From: Microbacteriaceae bacterium
GTDB lineage: Bacteria > Actinomycetota > Actinomycetes > Actinomycetales > Microbacteriaceae
DNA length: 9,861 nucleotides
Assembly (NCBI GenBank): GCA_012511645.1
Contig: JAAZFP010000361.1
Coordinates: 1-9,861 of the forward strand
Reading direction: 5' to 3'
Positions within the stretch are counted from its first letter, which is position 1. Each line of letters starts with the position of its first letter. Below the pieces are notes generated by a model. That model did not search any database, was not told the DNA's origin, and was given only the letters and a program-made list of their open reading frames with translations. Below, one piece after another: positions 1 through 6,394 of the stretch. The position numbers were made by a program, and so were the translations under genes.

Positions 1-122
1 CCGACGAGGCGCCGCGCGAAGAGCTCGAAGACGCTGGGCCGGTCTGCGGTGCCCGCGGCCAGCGCCGCGTCTACCATGGTCAGCTCGTATCGGTCAGTGA
101 GAAGTGCAGTCGATGTGCTCAC
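1..122 (-). CDS. pncB: Nicotinate phosphoribosyltransferase, N-terminal fragment (runs off the left edge)
   Basis: Only the first 40 codons are inside the window, read leftward from a GTG at 122-120. The peptide begins VSTSTALLTDRYELTMVDAA and continues with AAGTADRPSVFELFARRLV. The TDRYELTM stretch (residues 9-16) and the following FELFARR are characteristic of the amino end of nicotinate phosphoribosyltransferase. This cytosolic enzyme joins nicotinate to PRPP to make nicotinate mononucleotide in NAD salvage (family knowledge). GTG at 122 is preferred over the in-frame ATG (Met16) because the conserved TDRYELT motif lies before that Met. The gene lies downstream of dnaE2 on the same strand with a gap of about 97 bp. 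It seems to have its own promoter, so it need not belong to the SOS operon. The catalytic part lies outside the window. Confidence 0.88.
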   Translation of the reverse strand, partial: MSTSTALLTDRYELTMVDAALAAGTADRPSVFELFARRLV

Positions 123-125
123 GTC

Positions 126-147
126 GCCAGCCTACTGGGTTGCTGGC
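126..147. repeat. Inverted repeat GCCAGC-N10-GCTGGC over the pncB promoter
   Basis: GCCAGC at 126-131 and GCTGGC at 142-147 are perfect inverted copies separated by 10 bases. They flank and partly cover the proposed pncB -10. The arrangement could be an operator for an NAD-metabolism regulator or simply chance in GC-rich DNA. No T-run follows, so it does not look like an intrinsic terminator. Confidence 0.3.
129..134 (-). promoter_or_regulatory. Probable -10 element of pncB (leaderless start)
   Basis: On the minus strand TAGGCT (134-129) fits the actinobacterial TANNNT -10 pattern. It is followed by six bases (GGCGAC) and then the GTG start. That spacing would put the transcription start at or next to the start codon, giving a leaderless mRNA, which is common in actinobacteria. 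No convincing -35 and no strong Shine-Dalgarno sequence is visible. This is an inference from pattern and spacing. Confidence 0.45.
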
Positions 148-191
148 CGAGCCTCTTGCTCGCCCCGTTGCTCTGCCTGCTGCTTGGGTAT

Positions 192-224
192 CTGCTCAGC
201 TGCCAGGTTTTGCACCTGCTCAGC
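192..224. repeat. 9-bp direct repeat and weak hairpin at the end of dnaE2
   Basis: CTGCTCAGC occurs at 192-200 and again at 216-224, the second copy overlapping the dnaE2 stop codon (222-220). Between them CAGGT (204-208) and ACCTG (214-218) can pair as a 5-bp stem with a 5-base loop, immediately downstream of dnaE2. No T-tract follows on the minus strand, so this is a poor intrinsic terminator. Apart from these repeats and the pncB promoter, nothing else is visible in the 123-219 gap. Confidence 0.25.
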
Positions 225-3200
225 GAAAATCTCGCGACGAGACGGCTGGTGGGGCGGTGAGTCGCTCGAAGCGGTCGGCGATGATGTTGGTCACCCCCTC
301 GGGGTTGCGTTCGAGCATGCCGGTGATGATCAGCGCGGGCGCGTGCCTGGCGACGGCGATCCAGTGCTGCCACACCTGCGACCACACCACCACGTTGGTG
401 GTGCCAGCCTCGTCTTCGAGTGTCATGAAGGTGATGCCGTTCGCAGTGCGGGGGCGCTGCCGGTGGGTGACGAGGCCTGCGACGCGAATCTGGGTGCCAT
501 TCGGGTGCATTCGAAGCCCGTCGGATCGGGTGACTCCCGCGCCGTCGAGGTGGTCGCGCAGCAGCGCGAGCGGGTGTGTGCCCGCGACGACTCCCGTGGT
601 CCACAGATCGAGTGCGGTCTGCTCCGCGTCGGTGAGCATCGGCAGCAGCGGTGGCTGCACATGCACGGCCACGCCCGGCAAATAGCGCTCGCGGTTGTCG
701 GCCGCGGGGGCTGCGTTCCAGAGCGCCTCGCGGCGACCGATGCCGAGCCCCTCACAGGCTCCGGCTGCGGCGAGCGCTTCAAGTTGCGCCCTATTTACGT
801 CGGCACGCCGCGCGAGATCGGCGAGGTCGCGAAATGGGCCATCGTGTCTGGCCCTGGTGATGCGGTCTGCGGCATCACGGCCGAGGCCTCGAATGTCTGC
901 GAGCCCCAGCCGCACCGCGAACGCGCCGTCGCGTCGATGGGTCATCGAGGTGTCGGGCGCTGAGGCATCGAATGAGGTAACCGGGGGCTGTGTCGATCGT
1001 AGGCACGCATCGATGCCGGTGGGCGCGGCCGCTGGTGGGGCAGCGCTGGTGTCGGCCGGGCTTGTGCCGGCAGAGTCGGCCGCACTGGCTTCAGCGTTGG
1101 CTTCAGCGTTCCCTTCATCTGTCGCGCCAAGAGAGTCAGCCCCGGGCTGGTCTGGCGGCTGAGCCGGGGCCTGCCCCGTGGCAAAGTCGAGCGGCAGCGC
1201 ACCCTGCGAAAGGTCGAGGAGCTCGAGCGAGGCTTCGACGGTGGCCTGCTGCACGTCTGCCGGTCGCACCTCAACGCCGTGCCGCCTGGCATCTTCGACG
1301 AGGGTGCGGGGCGCGTAGAACCCCATGGGCTGTGAGCGCAGGAGACCCATCAGAAACGCGGCGGGGTAGTGCAGTTTGAGCCAGGCGCTCGCATAGACGA
1401 GCAGGCCGAAACTGATGGAGTGGCTCTCAGCGAAACCGAAGTCGGCGAACGACTCGATCTGCGCGTAGACCCGGGCGGCGGTCTCTTTGTCGATGCCGTT
1501 GTCGCGCATGCCGGTGAGGAGTTTGTCGCGCAACGTCTCGATTTTCACGAGCCCGCGCTTTGACCCCATGGCGCGGCGCAGCAGGTCAGCGTCGGCCGCA
1601 CTGCAGCCGCCCACAGCCTGCGCCATGTGCATGAGCTGCTCTTGAAACAGTGGCACGCCGAGGGTGCGCTTGAGCACTGGTTCGAGGAGGGGGTGTGGGT
1701 AGGTGACCGGTTCCTTCTCACTTCGGCGGCGCAGGTAGGGGTGGATCGCCCCGCCCTGCAGGGGCCCCGGCCTGATGAGTGCGATTTCGGTGACGAGGTC
1801 GTAGAAGCTGCGCGGTTTCAGGCGCGGCAGCGTGTTGAGCTGCGCGCGGCTTTCGAGTTGAAACACCCCGATTGCGTCTGCTCGGCAGAGCATGTCGAAC
1901 ACTCCCTGCTCTTCTTTGGGGAGGGTTGCGAGTGTCCAGTGTTCACCGGTAGCAGCCTCGACCGCATCAAACCCGACCTGCAGCGCGCTCAGCATGCCGA
2001 GGCCGAGCAGATCGAACTTCACGAGCCCCATTGACGCGCAGTCGTCTTTGTCCCACTGCAGCACGGTGCGGCCCGGCATGCGCGCGTGTTCGATCGGGCA
2101 GACCTCGCTCACCGGGCGGTCGGTGAGCACCATGCCGCCCGAGTGAATGCCGAGGTGTCGGGGCGCCGTCAAGAGGCGATTCGCGAGGGCGCTCACAGCT
2201 GCGGGCAGCCTGCTGCTGTCGCTGGGGCCACCTTCGCCACTGTCGTTACCGTTGCCTCTACTGCTGCTGGAGTTGTCTGCGGCTGGCAATGACCCTCGTC
2301 GTTCGGTGAGCTTGCTGAACGCGCGCTGCTCATCAGCGCTGTAGCCGAGGGCCTTTGCCGCGTCGCGCACGGCACCACGCGGTCGATAGCTGATGACGTT
2401 CGCCACCTGTGCGGCACTGCGGCGGCCGTATTTCGCGTACACATATTGAATGACCTCTTCGCGGCGGTCGCTCTCAAAGTCAACGTCGATGTCTGGTTTT
2501 TCTTCGCGCAGACTGTTGAGAAAGCGTTCGAAAGGAAGCCCGAAAAAGATGGAGTCAACGTCGGTGATGCCGAGCACATAGCAAACGGCGGCGTTGGCGG
2601 CTGATCCTCGACCCTGGCACAGAATGCCGCGCCCGCGCGCGAACTGCACGATGTCATAAACGACCAGAAAATAGCCCGGAAAGTCGTGCTGTTCGATCAC
2701 CTGAAGCTCGTTCTCGAGCCGCGCGCGAATCGCGTCGGTAAGTGGGTGGTAGCGCCGCTCGGCGCCTTGACGCACCAGTTCGCGCAGCCAGCTCATCTGA
2801 GTGTGGCCGTCGGGCACCTCGAGTCGCGGCAGCCTGGGGCTTGCGGCGCGCAGCGGGAACGCGAGCTGACGGGCGATCGTGGCGGTGCGGGTGACGGCGT
2901 CTGGGTGCCTGGCAAAGCGCCGCAGCATGGCGCGTGCCGAACGCAGGTGGGCGCCGCCCGATGCGGGCAAAAACGGGTCGAGCTCGACGAGAGAGCGGCG
3001 CGAACGGATCGCCGCGACGGCCTCGGCAAGCTCGGTGTCTGCCCGTGTGGCAGCGTGCGCGGCGGGCGTGGCGACGGTGGGGGCTCCCACGCGGGCGGCC
3101 AGCGCCGCGAGCCGGTCGTTGCGCACATCATCCCCGGGATGCCCGTGGTCGGTGAGTTCGACGCACACCCGGTCATTGCCGAACAGATCGATGAGCAGGC

Positions 3201-3699
3201 GCAGCTCGCGCTCGGCATCGCGTTCGGCATCGGCGCGGTTGGCCGCACCAGCCAACGCTCGCCGCACTGCACCCTTGCGGCAGCCCGTCAGTACCAGCCA
3301 CTCGCCGTTGGCCTCGGCGGCCAGTTGTTCGAGATCGAATCTCGGCACGCCCTTCTCGGTGCCAGCGAGCTGCCCCTCGGTGATGGCGAGTGACAGGCGG
3401 CGATATCCGCTGAGGCCCTCGGCCAGCGCGAGCAGGTGGGTGGCGTCGGGGTCGGGCGCCTGCGGCTGCCCGCTGGTGAGGCCCAGCGAGAGTTCTGCGC
3501 CGTACACCGTCGCAAGGTTTGGGTGTTCGAGCGCAGCCTCGGCGAATCGCGGTGCTCCCTGCAGCCCGTTGTGGTCGGTGATCGCGAGCCCCGCAAGGCC
3601 TAACCGGGCGGCTTCGTGCACGAGTGCATCGGGAGAGCTCGCGCCGTCGAGAAAGCTGTAGTGCGAGTGAGCGTGGAGCTCTGCGTATTCGAGCGACAT
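220..3699 (-). CDS. dnaE2: Error-prone DNA polymerase DnaE2 (ImuC), SOS mutasome catalytic subunit
   Basis: A 1159-aa C-family DNA polymerase III alpha-like enzyme that does the synthesis step in damage-induced mutagenesis. The PHP domain is at the N-terminus (ELHAHSHYSFLDG near residues 7-19; TDHNG at 41-45). The palm carries PDIDVDF at 402-408 and KFDLLGL at 561-567, so all three catalytic aspartates (D403, D405, D563) are kept. A helix-hairpin-helix part lies near 928-985 (LGLADIRGLG) and an OB fold near 1069-1146. The family ending SSRDFR is present. The start is the ATG at 3699-3697: it overlaps the imuB stop as TGATG and precedes the conserved SLEYAELHAH, whereas a GTG at 3726 would add nine residues inside imuB. 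Two low-complexity inserts, Ser/Gly/Asn-rich (about 475-496) and Ala/Pro-rich (about 841-919), make it longer than I expect for the family. It is third in the LexA-controlled operon and coupled to imuB. Confidence 0.95.
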   Translation of the reverse strand: MSLEYAELHAHSHYSFLDGASSPDALVHEAARLGLAGLAITDHNGLQGAPRFAEAALEHPNLATVYGAELSLGLTSGQPQAPDPDATHLLALAEGLSGYRRLSLAITEGQLAGTEKGVPRFDLEQLAAEANGEWLVLTGCRKGAVRRALAGAANRADAERDAERELRLLIDLFGNDRVCVELTDHGHPGDDVRNDRLAALAARVGAPTVATPAAHAATRADTELAEAVAAIRSRRSLVELDPFLPASGGAHLRSARAMLRRFARHPDAVTRTATIARQLAFPLRAASPRLPRLEVPDGHTQMSWLRELVRQGAERRYHPLTDAIRARLENELQVIEQHDFPGYFLVVYDIVQFARGRGILCQGRGSAANAAVCYVLGITDVDSIFFGLPFERFLNSLREEKPDIDVDFESDRREEVIQYVYAKYGRRSAAQVANVISYRPRGAVRDAAKALGYSADEQRAFSKLTERRGSLPAADNSSSSRGNGNDSGEGGPSDSSRLPAAVSALANRLLTAPRHLGIHSGGMVLTDRPVSEVCPIEHARMPGRTVLQWDKDDCASMGLVKFDLLGLGMLSALQVGFDAVEAATGEHWTLATLPKEEQGVFDMLCRADAIGVFQLESRAQLNTLPRLKPRSFYDLVTEIALIRPGPLQGGAIHPYLRRRSEKEPVTYPHPLLEPVLKRTLGVPLFQEQLMHMAQAVGGCSAADADLLRRAMGSKRGLVKIETLRDKLLTGMRDNGIDKETAARVYAQIESFADFGFAESHSISFGLLVYASAWLKLHYPAAFLMGLLRSQPMGFYAPRTLVEDARRHGVEVRPADVQQATVEASLELLDLSQGALPLDFATGQAPAQPPDQPGADSLGATDEGNAEANAEASAADSAGTSPADTSAAPPAAAPTGIDACLRSTQPPVTSFDASAPDTSMTHRRDGAFAVRLGLADIRGLGRDAADRITRARHDGPFRDLADLARRADVNRAQLEALAAAGACEGLGIGRREALWNAAPAADNRERYLPGVAVHVQPPLLPMLTDAEQTALDLWTTGVVAGTHPLALLRDHLDGAGVTRSDGLRMHPNGTQIRVAGLVTHRQRPRTANGITFMTLEDEAGTTNVVVWSQVWQHWIAVARHAPALIITGMLERNPEGVTNIIADRFERLTAPPAVSSRDFR
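1087..1110. repeat. Perfect 12-bp tandem duplication inside dnaE2
   Basis: GGCTTCAGCGTT is present twice head to tail (1087-1098, 1099-1110). On the coding strand it gives NAEANAEA within the Ala/Pro-rich linker of DnaE2. Because the unit is a multiple of three it keeps the frame. It looks like a recent replication-slippage product in a part of the protein under weak constraint. Confidence 0.85.
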
Positions 3700-5225
3700 C
3701 AGGCGTACCTGCCCTCGGCGCACCACCCCTGCCGGTCGGTGAATCGCAGCAGCCAGGCGTCACCATCGTCGAGTACCACCTGCAAGCGGTGCACGGCTTC
3801 GGCGTGCGCAGCCCACCAGTGTTCGCGCAACGGCCACGGCGCTGACCACGCCTGCACCGTGCGTGTGCTGCTGCCATCGTGCGCACCAAACAGTGCGGGC
3901 GTGCTGCTGAGCAGCTCATCGCGGTCGATGGTCACACTCTCGCCCTGCGCGTTGACGAGAGTGACCTGGGGAGGTGGGGCAAAGACACTGTTCGGGGTGG
4001 CGCCACCGAGGTGACCGGGCCACGGCCCGTCGGAGGTGCTGCGCGCTGCACTGCGTGGTGGGGCAGAGGCGCCCCAGGGCACCAGCGTCTGGCGGTTTGC
4101 GCTCTGCCTGCCCCCGGTGAGCCTCGGGGTGCCGAGCCGGTCGGGGCCGAGCAAGCTCTGCACCCGGGTGAGCTGGTGGTGAATGCGCTCATCGGGGGCG
4201 TCGCTCCACAGCCCCGGCTCGTGCGCGGCGGCAGGTGCCGTGCTCACCGGGGCGATGCTGACCGCGCCGATGCCGGCGCCGCCGCGGTCGTGCGCCGCGG
4301 GCAGCGTTGCCGCTTGCCAGCGGATGCGGTTGACAACGTCTGCCGCGGTGAAGTTTGCGGGGTGTGACCACTGACGAGCATGGGTCGCGCCGAGGTCGTC
4401 ATGCAGGGTGACGAGCAGTTCGGTGCAGACCAGGCGTTCGCTGGTGAGCCCCCGCACGAACTGCTCTGCGGGCTCGGCGCAGGCAAAGGCGAGTTGGTCA
4501 CTGCCATCAAGCGGTGGCTCAAACTCAACTCGGATCACGAGCTCTCGCTCGGCCGCGTGCGGGGTCACTTCGGCCGCGTGCGCTTCGCCCAGGCCCCGCG
4601 CTCTGCGGTGCGCAGCCGCTGCAGAGCGGCCGAACCGCTGCAGAATCGAGGCCTCAGGCAGTGCGGAAAAATCACCGAGGGTGCGCACCCCGAGGCGTGC
4701 GAGGGTCTGCGCAAGCTCATCGGGCACGGCCTGGCCGATGGCAATGGGCGCCAGAAATGCTGCGGTGTGGTCAGTGTCGACGGTGCGCACCGCCGGTGCG
4801 GGGTGATTGAGATGGGGGTGTTCGTGTGCGGTGTGCCCAGGGAGCAGCGCGGCCAGTTGCGCCGCGAAACTGCTCGCCGCGGCACCCACCACGGTGTGCT
4901 CGGCGAGTTGCCGTGTGAGCTCGTCGGCGAGATCGGTGCCACAAGCGGTGACTCGATCGATGATCGCGCGAGCGGCCGCTGCCTCGCTGCCGTAGTAGCG
5001 TGCGGGCCCGCGGGCTCGCATCGCGCACACTCCGGGACGCACGGTTGCAACCTCGGGCACCACCTGCCGCACCGCGGTGATCACCTCTCGCCAGAGGCGC
5101 GACCGCGCGATGCGATGCGGATCGGGCGGTGTGTGAGGATTGGGCGGTGCTGCCTGATGCTCGATCAGGCAAGCGCCAACGAACAGTACGAGCACCCGCT
5201 CTGGGTGGTGCGAGATGGTGGTCAT
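3699..5225 (-). CDS. imuB: ImuB, catalytically dead Y-family polymerase adaptor of the SOS mutasome (unusual N-terminus)
   Basis: A 508-aa ImuB-like protein. In mycobacteria ImuB is the hub linking DnaE2, ImuA' and the beta clamp (family knowledge). Recognisable parts are RVLVLF (10-15), VRPGVCAMRARGPARYYG (62-79), a helix-hairpin-helix region (about 171-199), a little-finger-like domain (about 218-306), LTRVQSLLGPD (about 352-362), LVPWG (381-385) and a C-terminal module with APWPLREHWW (462-471) and LQVVLDDGDAWLLRF. No Y-family catalytic acidic motifs are seen, as expected for ImuB. Two oddities are described in the findings: a much shortened segment between residues 15 and 62, and EPGLWS (336-341) where relatives have a clamp motif of QLxLWG type. 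The start is the ATG at 5225, which overlaps the imuA' stop as ATGA and follows GAGGTG five bases upstream. Its stop overlaps the dnaE2 start by one base. Confidence 0.9.
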   Translation of the reverse strand: MTTISHHPERVLVLFVGACLIEHQAAPPNPHTPPDPHRIARSRLWREVITAVRQVVPEVATVRPGVCAMRARGPARYYGSEAAAARAIIDRVTACGTDLADELTRQLAEHTVVGAAASSFAAQLAALLPGHTAHEHPHLNHPAPAVRTVDTDHTAAFLAPIAIGQAVPDELAQTLARLGVRTLGDFSALPEASILQRFGRSAAAAHRRARGLGEAHAAEVTPHAAERELVIRVEFEPPLDGSDQLAFACAEPAEQFVRGLTSERLVCTELLVTLHDDLGATHARQWSHPANFTAADVVNRIRWQAATLPAAHDRGGAGIGAVSIAPVSTAPAAAHEPGLWSDAPDERIHHQLTRVQSLLGPDRLGTPRLTGGRQSANRQTLVPWGASAPPRSAARSTSDGPWPGHLGGATPNSVFAPPPQVTLVNAQGESVTIDRDELLSSTPALFGAHDGSSTRTVQAWSAPWPLREHWWAAHAEAVHRLQVVLDDGDAWLLRFTDRQGWCAEGRYA

Positions 5226-5866
5226 GTGCTCACCTCGCCGAGGCGGGGCAGCGAGGTAACCAGGCATCCTCGGTGAAAACAGATCGTGTGCTGACGGCCG
5301 CCGCGCCGATCATGTGAGCGCACCGTGAGCTCGTGGGTGTCGAGCAGGCCGTGCCCCTGACCGAGCCCTGACCAGCGGGCACCCGTGACCCGCAGCGAGC
5401 TGTCGCTGCGAGGCCAGTCACCCAGCACAATGAGCGCGGTGCCGTGCTCGCGCAGTTTCGCTGCGAGTCGTTCGCTCTCGCCGGGGCTCACCTGGCCGGT
5501 GGGATGCACGATGAGCGCGCTGAGCACCTCGCCCAGCATGCCCGTCACCGTGAGCGCGTGCCTGCCGGGGTCGCCAACGAGCACAAACCGGTCGAGGCGA
5601 ATGCCGAGGGTTGCTGCTGCCTCAACCCCCAGGTGCGGCAGGCCGACCGCGCCGCACCACCCACCGTCTTTCGACACGGCGCTGATGAGCGCGAGGGCCA
5701 GCTGCACCGAGCCGTGCACCGACGTCGTGGCGCCCTTGCGCAGCGCGCCACCCGGTAAGAGTGGGCGCAGTTCGATAGGCGTGGGAAGCCCCACCGTGTC
5801 GAGTCGCAGCGGTTGCATTTCAGCGATGCGCTGCTGCAACTGCTGCACCGTTGCGCGCTGATTCAT
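5222..5866 (-). CDS. imuA: ImuA' (RecA-like accessory protein of the SOS mutasome)
   Basis: A 214-aa protein, first gene of the operon. It resembles the actinobacterial ImuA' type: LLPGGALRKG (36-45), a beta-strand/loop SVHGSVQLALAL (49-60), GWCGAVGLPHLGVEAAATLG (69-88) and RFVLVGDPG (93-101). The layout is RecA/SulA-like, but the loop where RecA has a Walker A (GxxxxGKT) reads HGSVQLAL with no lysine, so ATP binding is unlikely. In mycobacteria ImuA' binds ImuB and is needed for DnaE2-dependent mutagenesis. The start is taken as the ATG at 5866. A longer reading from TTG at 5902 would run through the -35 and the LexA box, so it is rejected. No Shine-Dalgarno precedes the ATG, consistent with a leaderless mRNA. 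The gene overlaps imuB by four bases (ATGA). The functional call rests on family pattern plus operon context. Confidence 0.85.
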   Translation of the reverse strand: MNQRATVQQLQQRIAEMQPLRLDTVGLPTPIELRPLLPGGALRKGATTSVHGSVQLALALISAVSKDGGWCGAVGLPHLGVEAAATLGIRLDRFVLVGDPGRHALTVTGMLGEVLSALIVHPTGQVSPGESERLAAKLREHGTALIVLGDWPRSDSSLRVTGARWSGLGQGHGLLDTHELTVRSHDRRGGRQHTICFHRGCLVTSLPRLGEVST

Positions 5867-5870
5867 GAGA

Positions 5871-5902
5871 GTTATATTCGAACAAACTTTCGAATAAGTC
5901 AA
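5871..5902 (-). promoter_or_regulatory. Promoter of the imuA'-imuB-dnaE2 operon
   Basis: On the minus strand TTGACT (5902-5897) is a 5/6 match to a -35 element, and TATAAC (5876-5871) is a 5/6 match to a -10. The spacing of 20 bases is longer than usual. TATAAC ends four bases before the ATG at 5866, so transcription would begin at or beside the start codon. The LexA box fills the spacer between the two elements, where repressor binding would block polymerase. Confidence 0.6.
5878..5893. promoter_or_regulatory. LexA-binding site (SOS box) of the mutasome operon
   Basis: The plus strand reads TCGAACAAACTTTCGA. The actinobacterial and Gram-positive SOS consensus is TCGAAC-N4-GTTCGA; this site matches 11 of the 12 defined bases, with T in place of G at the first base of the right half. 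It lies 12 bp upstream of the imuA' ATG and between its -35 and -10. It is also about 60 bp upstream of the divergent DUF2469 gene, but well before that gene's proposed -10. Confidence 0.9.
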
Positions 5903-5941
5903 GCTGTGAAGACGTTCTCAGAGTGTCGCCGGTGAGGCGGC

Positions 5942-5947
5942 TAAGAT
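5942..5947 (+). promoter_or_regulatory. Probable -10 of the DUF2469 gene (leaderless start)
   Basis: TAAGAT fits TANNNT and is followed by seven bases (GGACTCG) and then ATG at 5955. That geometry places the transcript start next to the ATG at 5955 and means the upstream in-frame ATG at 5946, which overlaps this element, would not be in the mRNA. No clear -35 was found. Confidence 0.45.
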
Positions 5948-5954
5948 GGACTCG

Positions 5955-6281
5955 ATGAACGACGACGACCTTGAAGATTACGAGCGTGAGGCTGAGCTCT
6001 CGCTGTTTCGCGAGTACCGAGATATCGCGCAACAGTTTCGCTATGTGGTTGAGACCGAGCGCCGTTTCTACCTCGCCAACGAGGTTGAGCTGCAGCGCAA
6101 AGACGCAGGCAGCGATTTCTACTTTGAGTTGCAGATGAACGACGTGTGGGTGTTGGATGTCTACCGCTCTGATCGCTTCGTCAAATCGGTGCGGGTGCTC
6201 ACCTTCAAAGACGTCAACGTCGAAGAGCTCTCGGCACGCGAACTGAAGCTGCCGCAAGACCTGTCGCTCGGCGACCGCTAA
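5955..6281 (+). CDS. DUF2469 family protein, small acidic actinobacterial protein of unknown function
   Basis: A 108-aa protein matching the DUF2469 pattern conserved across actinobacteria: LEDYEREAELSLFREYRDI near the start, then VVETERRFYLANEVELQ, VWVLDVYRSDRFVKSVRVL and TFKDVNVEEL. It has no signal peptide and no membrane segment. It is rich in Asp and Glu, especially at the N-terminus, and looks cytosolic. The start at 5955 (MNDDDLEDYE) matches the usual family length and the -10 just upstream; starting at 5946 would add only three residues (MDS). In many actinobacteria this gene sits between rnhB and yraN. Here yraN follows 125 bp downstream, but the SOS mutasome operon lies on the other side in divergent orientation. 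The molecular role is not known, and I assign none. Confidence 0.92.
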   Translation: MNDDDLEDYEREAELSLFREYRDIAQQFRYVVETERRFYLANEVELQRKDAGSDFYFELQMNDVWVLDVYRSDRFVKSVRVLTFKDVNVEELSARELKLPQDLSLGDR

Positions 6282-6282
6282 T

Positions 6283-6295
6283 CCGCGTGCCGCGG
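6283..6295 (+). other. Short GC hairpin after the DUF2469 gene
   Basis: CCGCG (6283-6287) and CGCGG (6291-6295) form a perfect 5-bp stem with a 3-base loop, two bases after the stop codon. No T-run follows, so it would be at best a weak transcription terminator. Confidence 0.3.
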
Positions 6296-6319
6296 CCTGT
6301 GCGGGCTGCGCTGCATTCG

Positions 6320-6328
6320 TCGTCCACA
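6320..6328 (+). promoter_or_regulatory. Near-perfect DnaA box upstream of yraN
   Basis: TCGTCCACA differs at one base from TTGTCCACA, the form favoured in several actinobacteria. It lies 27 bp upstream of, and in the same orientation as, the perfect box at 6347. Confidence 0.45.
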
Positions 6329-6346
6329 GGGGTCGAAACGGTGGAG

Positions 6347-6355
6347 TTATCCACA
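6347..6355 (+). promoter_or_regulatory. Perfect DnaA box (TTATCCACA) upstream of yraN
   Basis: TTATCCACA is an exact match to the canonical 9-mer bound by the replication initiator DnaA. It lies 51 bp before the yraN start codon. No AT-rich unwinding element and no dense cluster of boxes is present, so this is not a replication origin. A regulatory or DnaA-titrating role is possible; the site match is direct, the function is inferred. Confidence 0.6.
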
Positions 6356-6394
6356 GATGTGCTGGCTCGCTGATGGCAGTGTGGTCCCGCGGGC

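Noticed and set aside
49..963. Long plus-strand open frame of 304 codons opposite the 3' part of dnaE2
   Set aside because: It is antisense to a clear polymerase gene and to the pncB start, has no recognisable domain and no promoter or ribosome site. Long antisense frames are expected in GC-rich DNA.
4380..5276. Plus-strand open frame of 298 codons opposite imuB
   Set aside because: The opposite strand holds a conserved ImuB with coupled start and stop; the plus frame has no recognisable domains.
5867..5902. Upstream extension of imuA' to a TTG at 5902 (12 extra residues)
   Set aside because: The extension would lie across the -35 element and the LexA box, and the family core begins after the ATG at 5866.
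6320..6355. Possible replication origin because of the DnaA boxes
   Set aside because: There are only two boxes, no AT-rich unwinding region, and no dnaA, dnaN or rpmH nearby.
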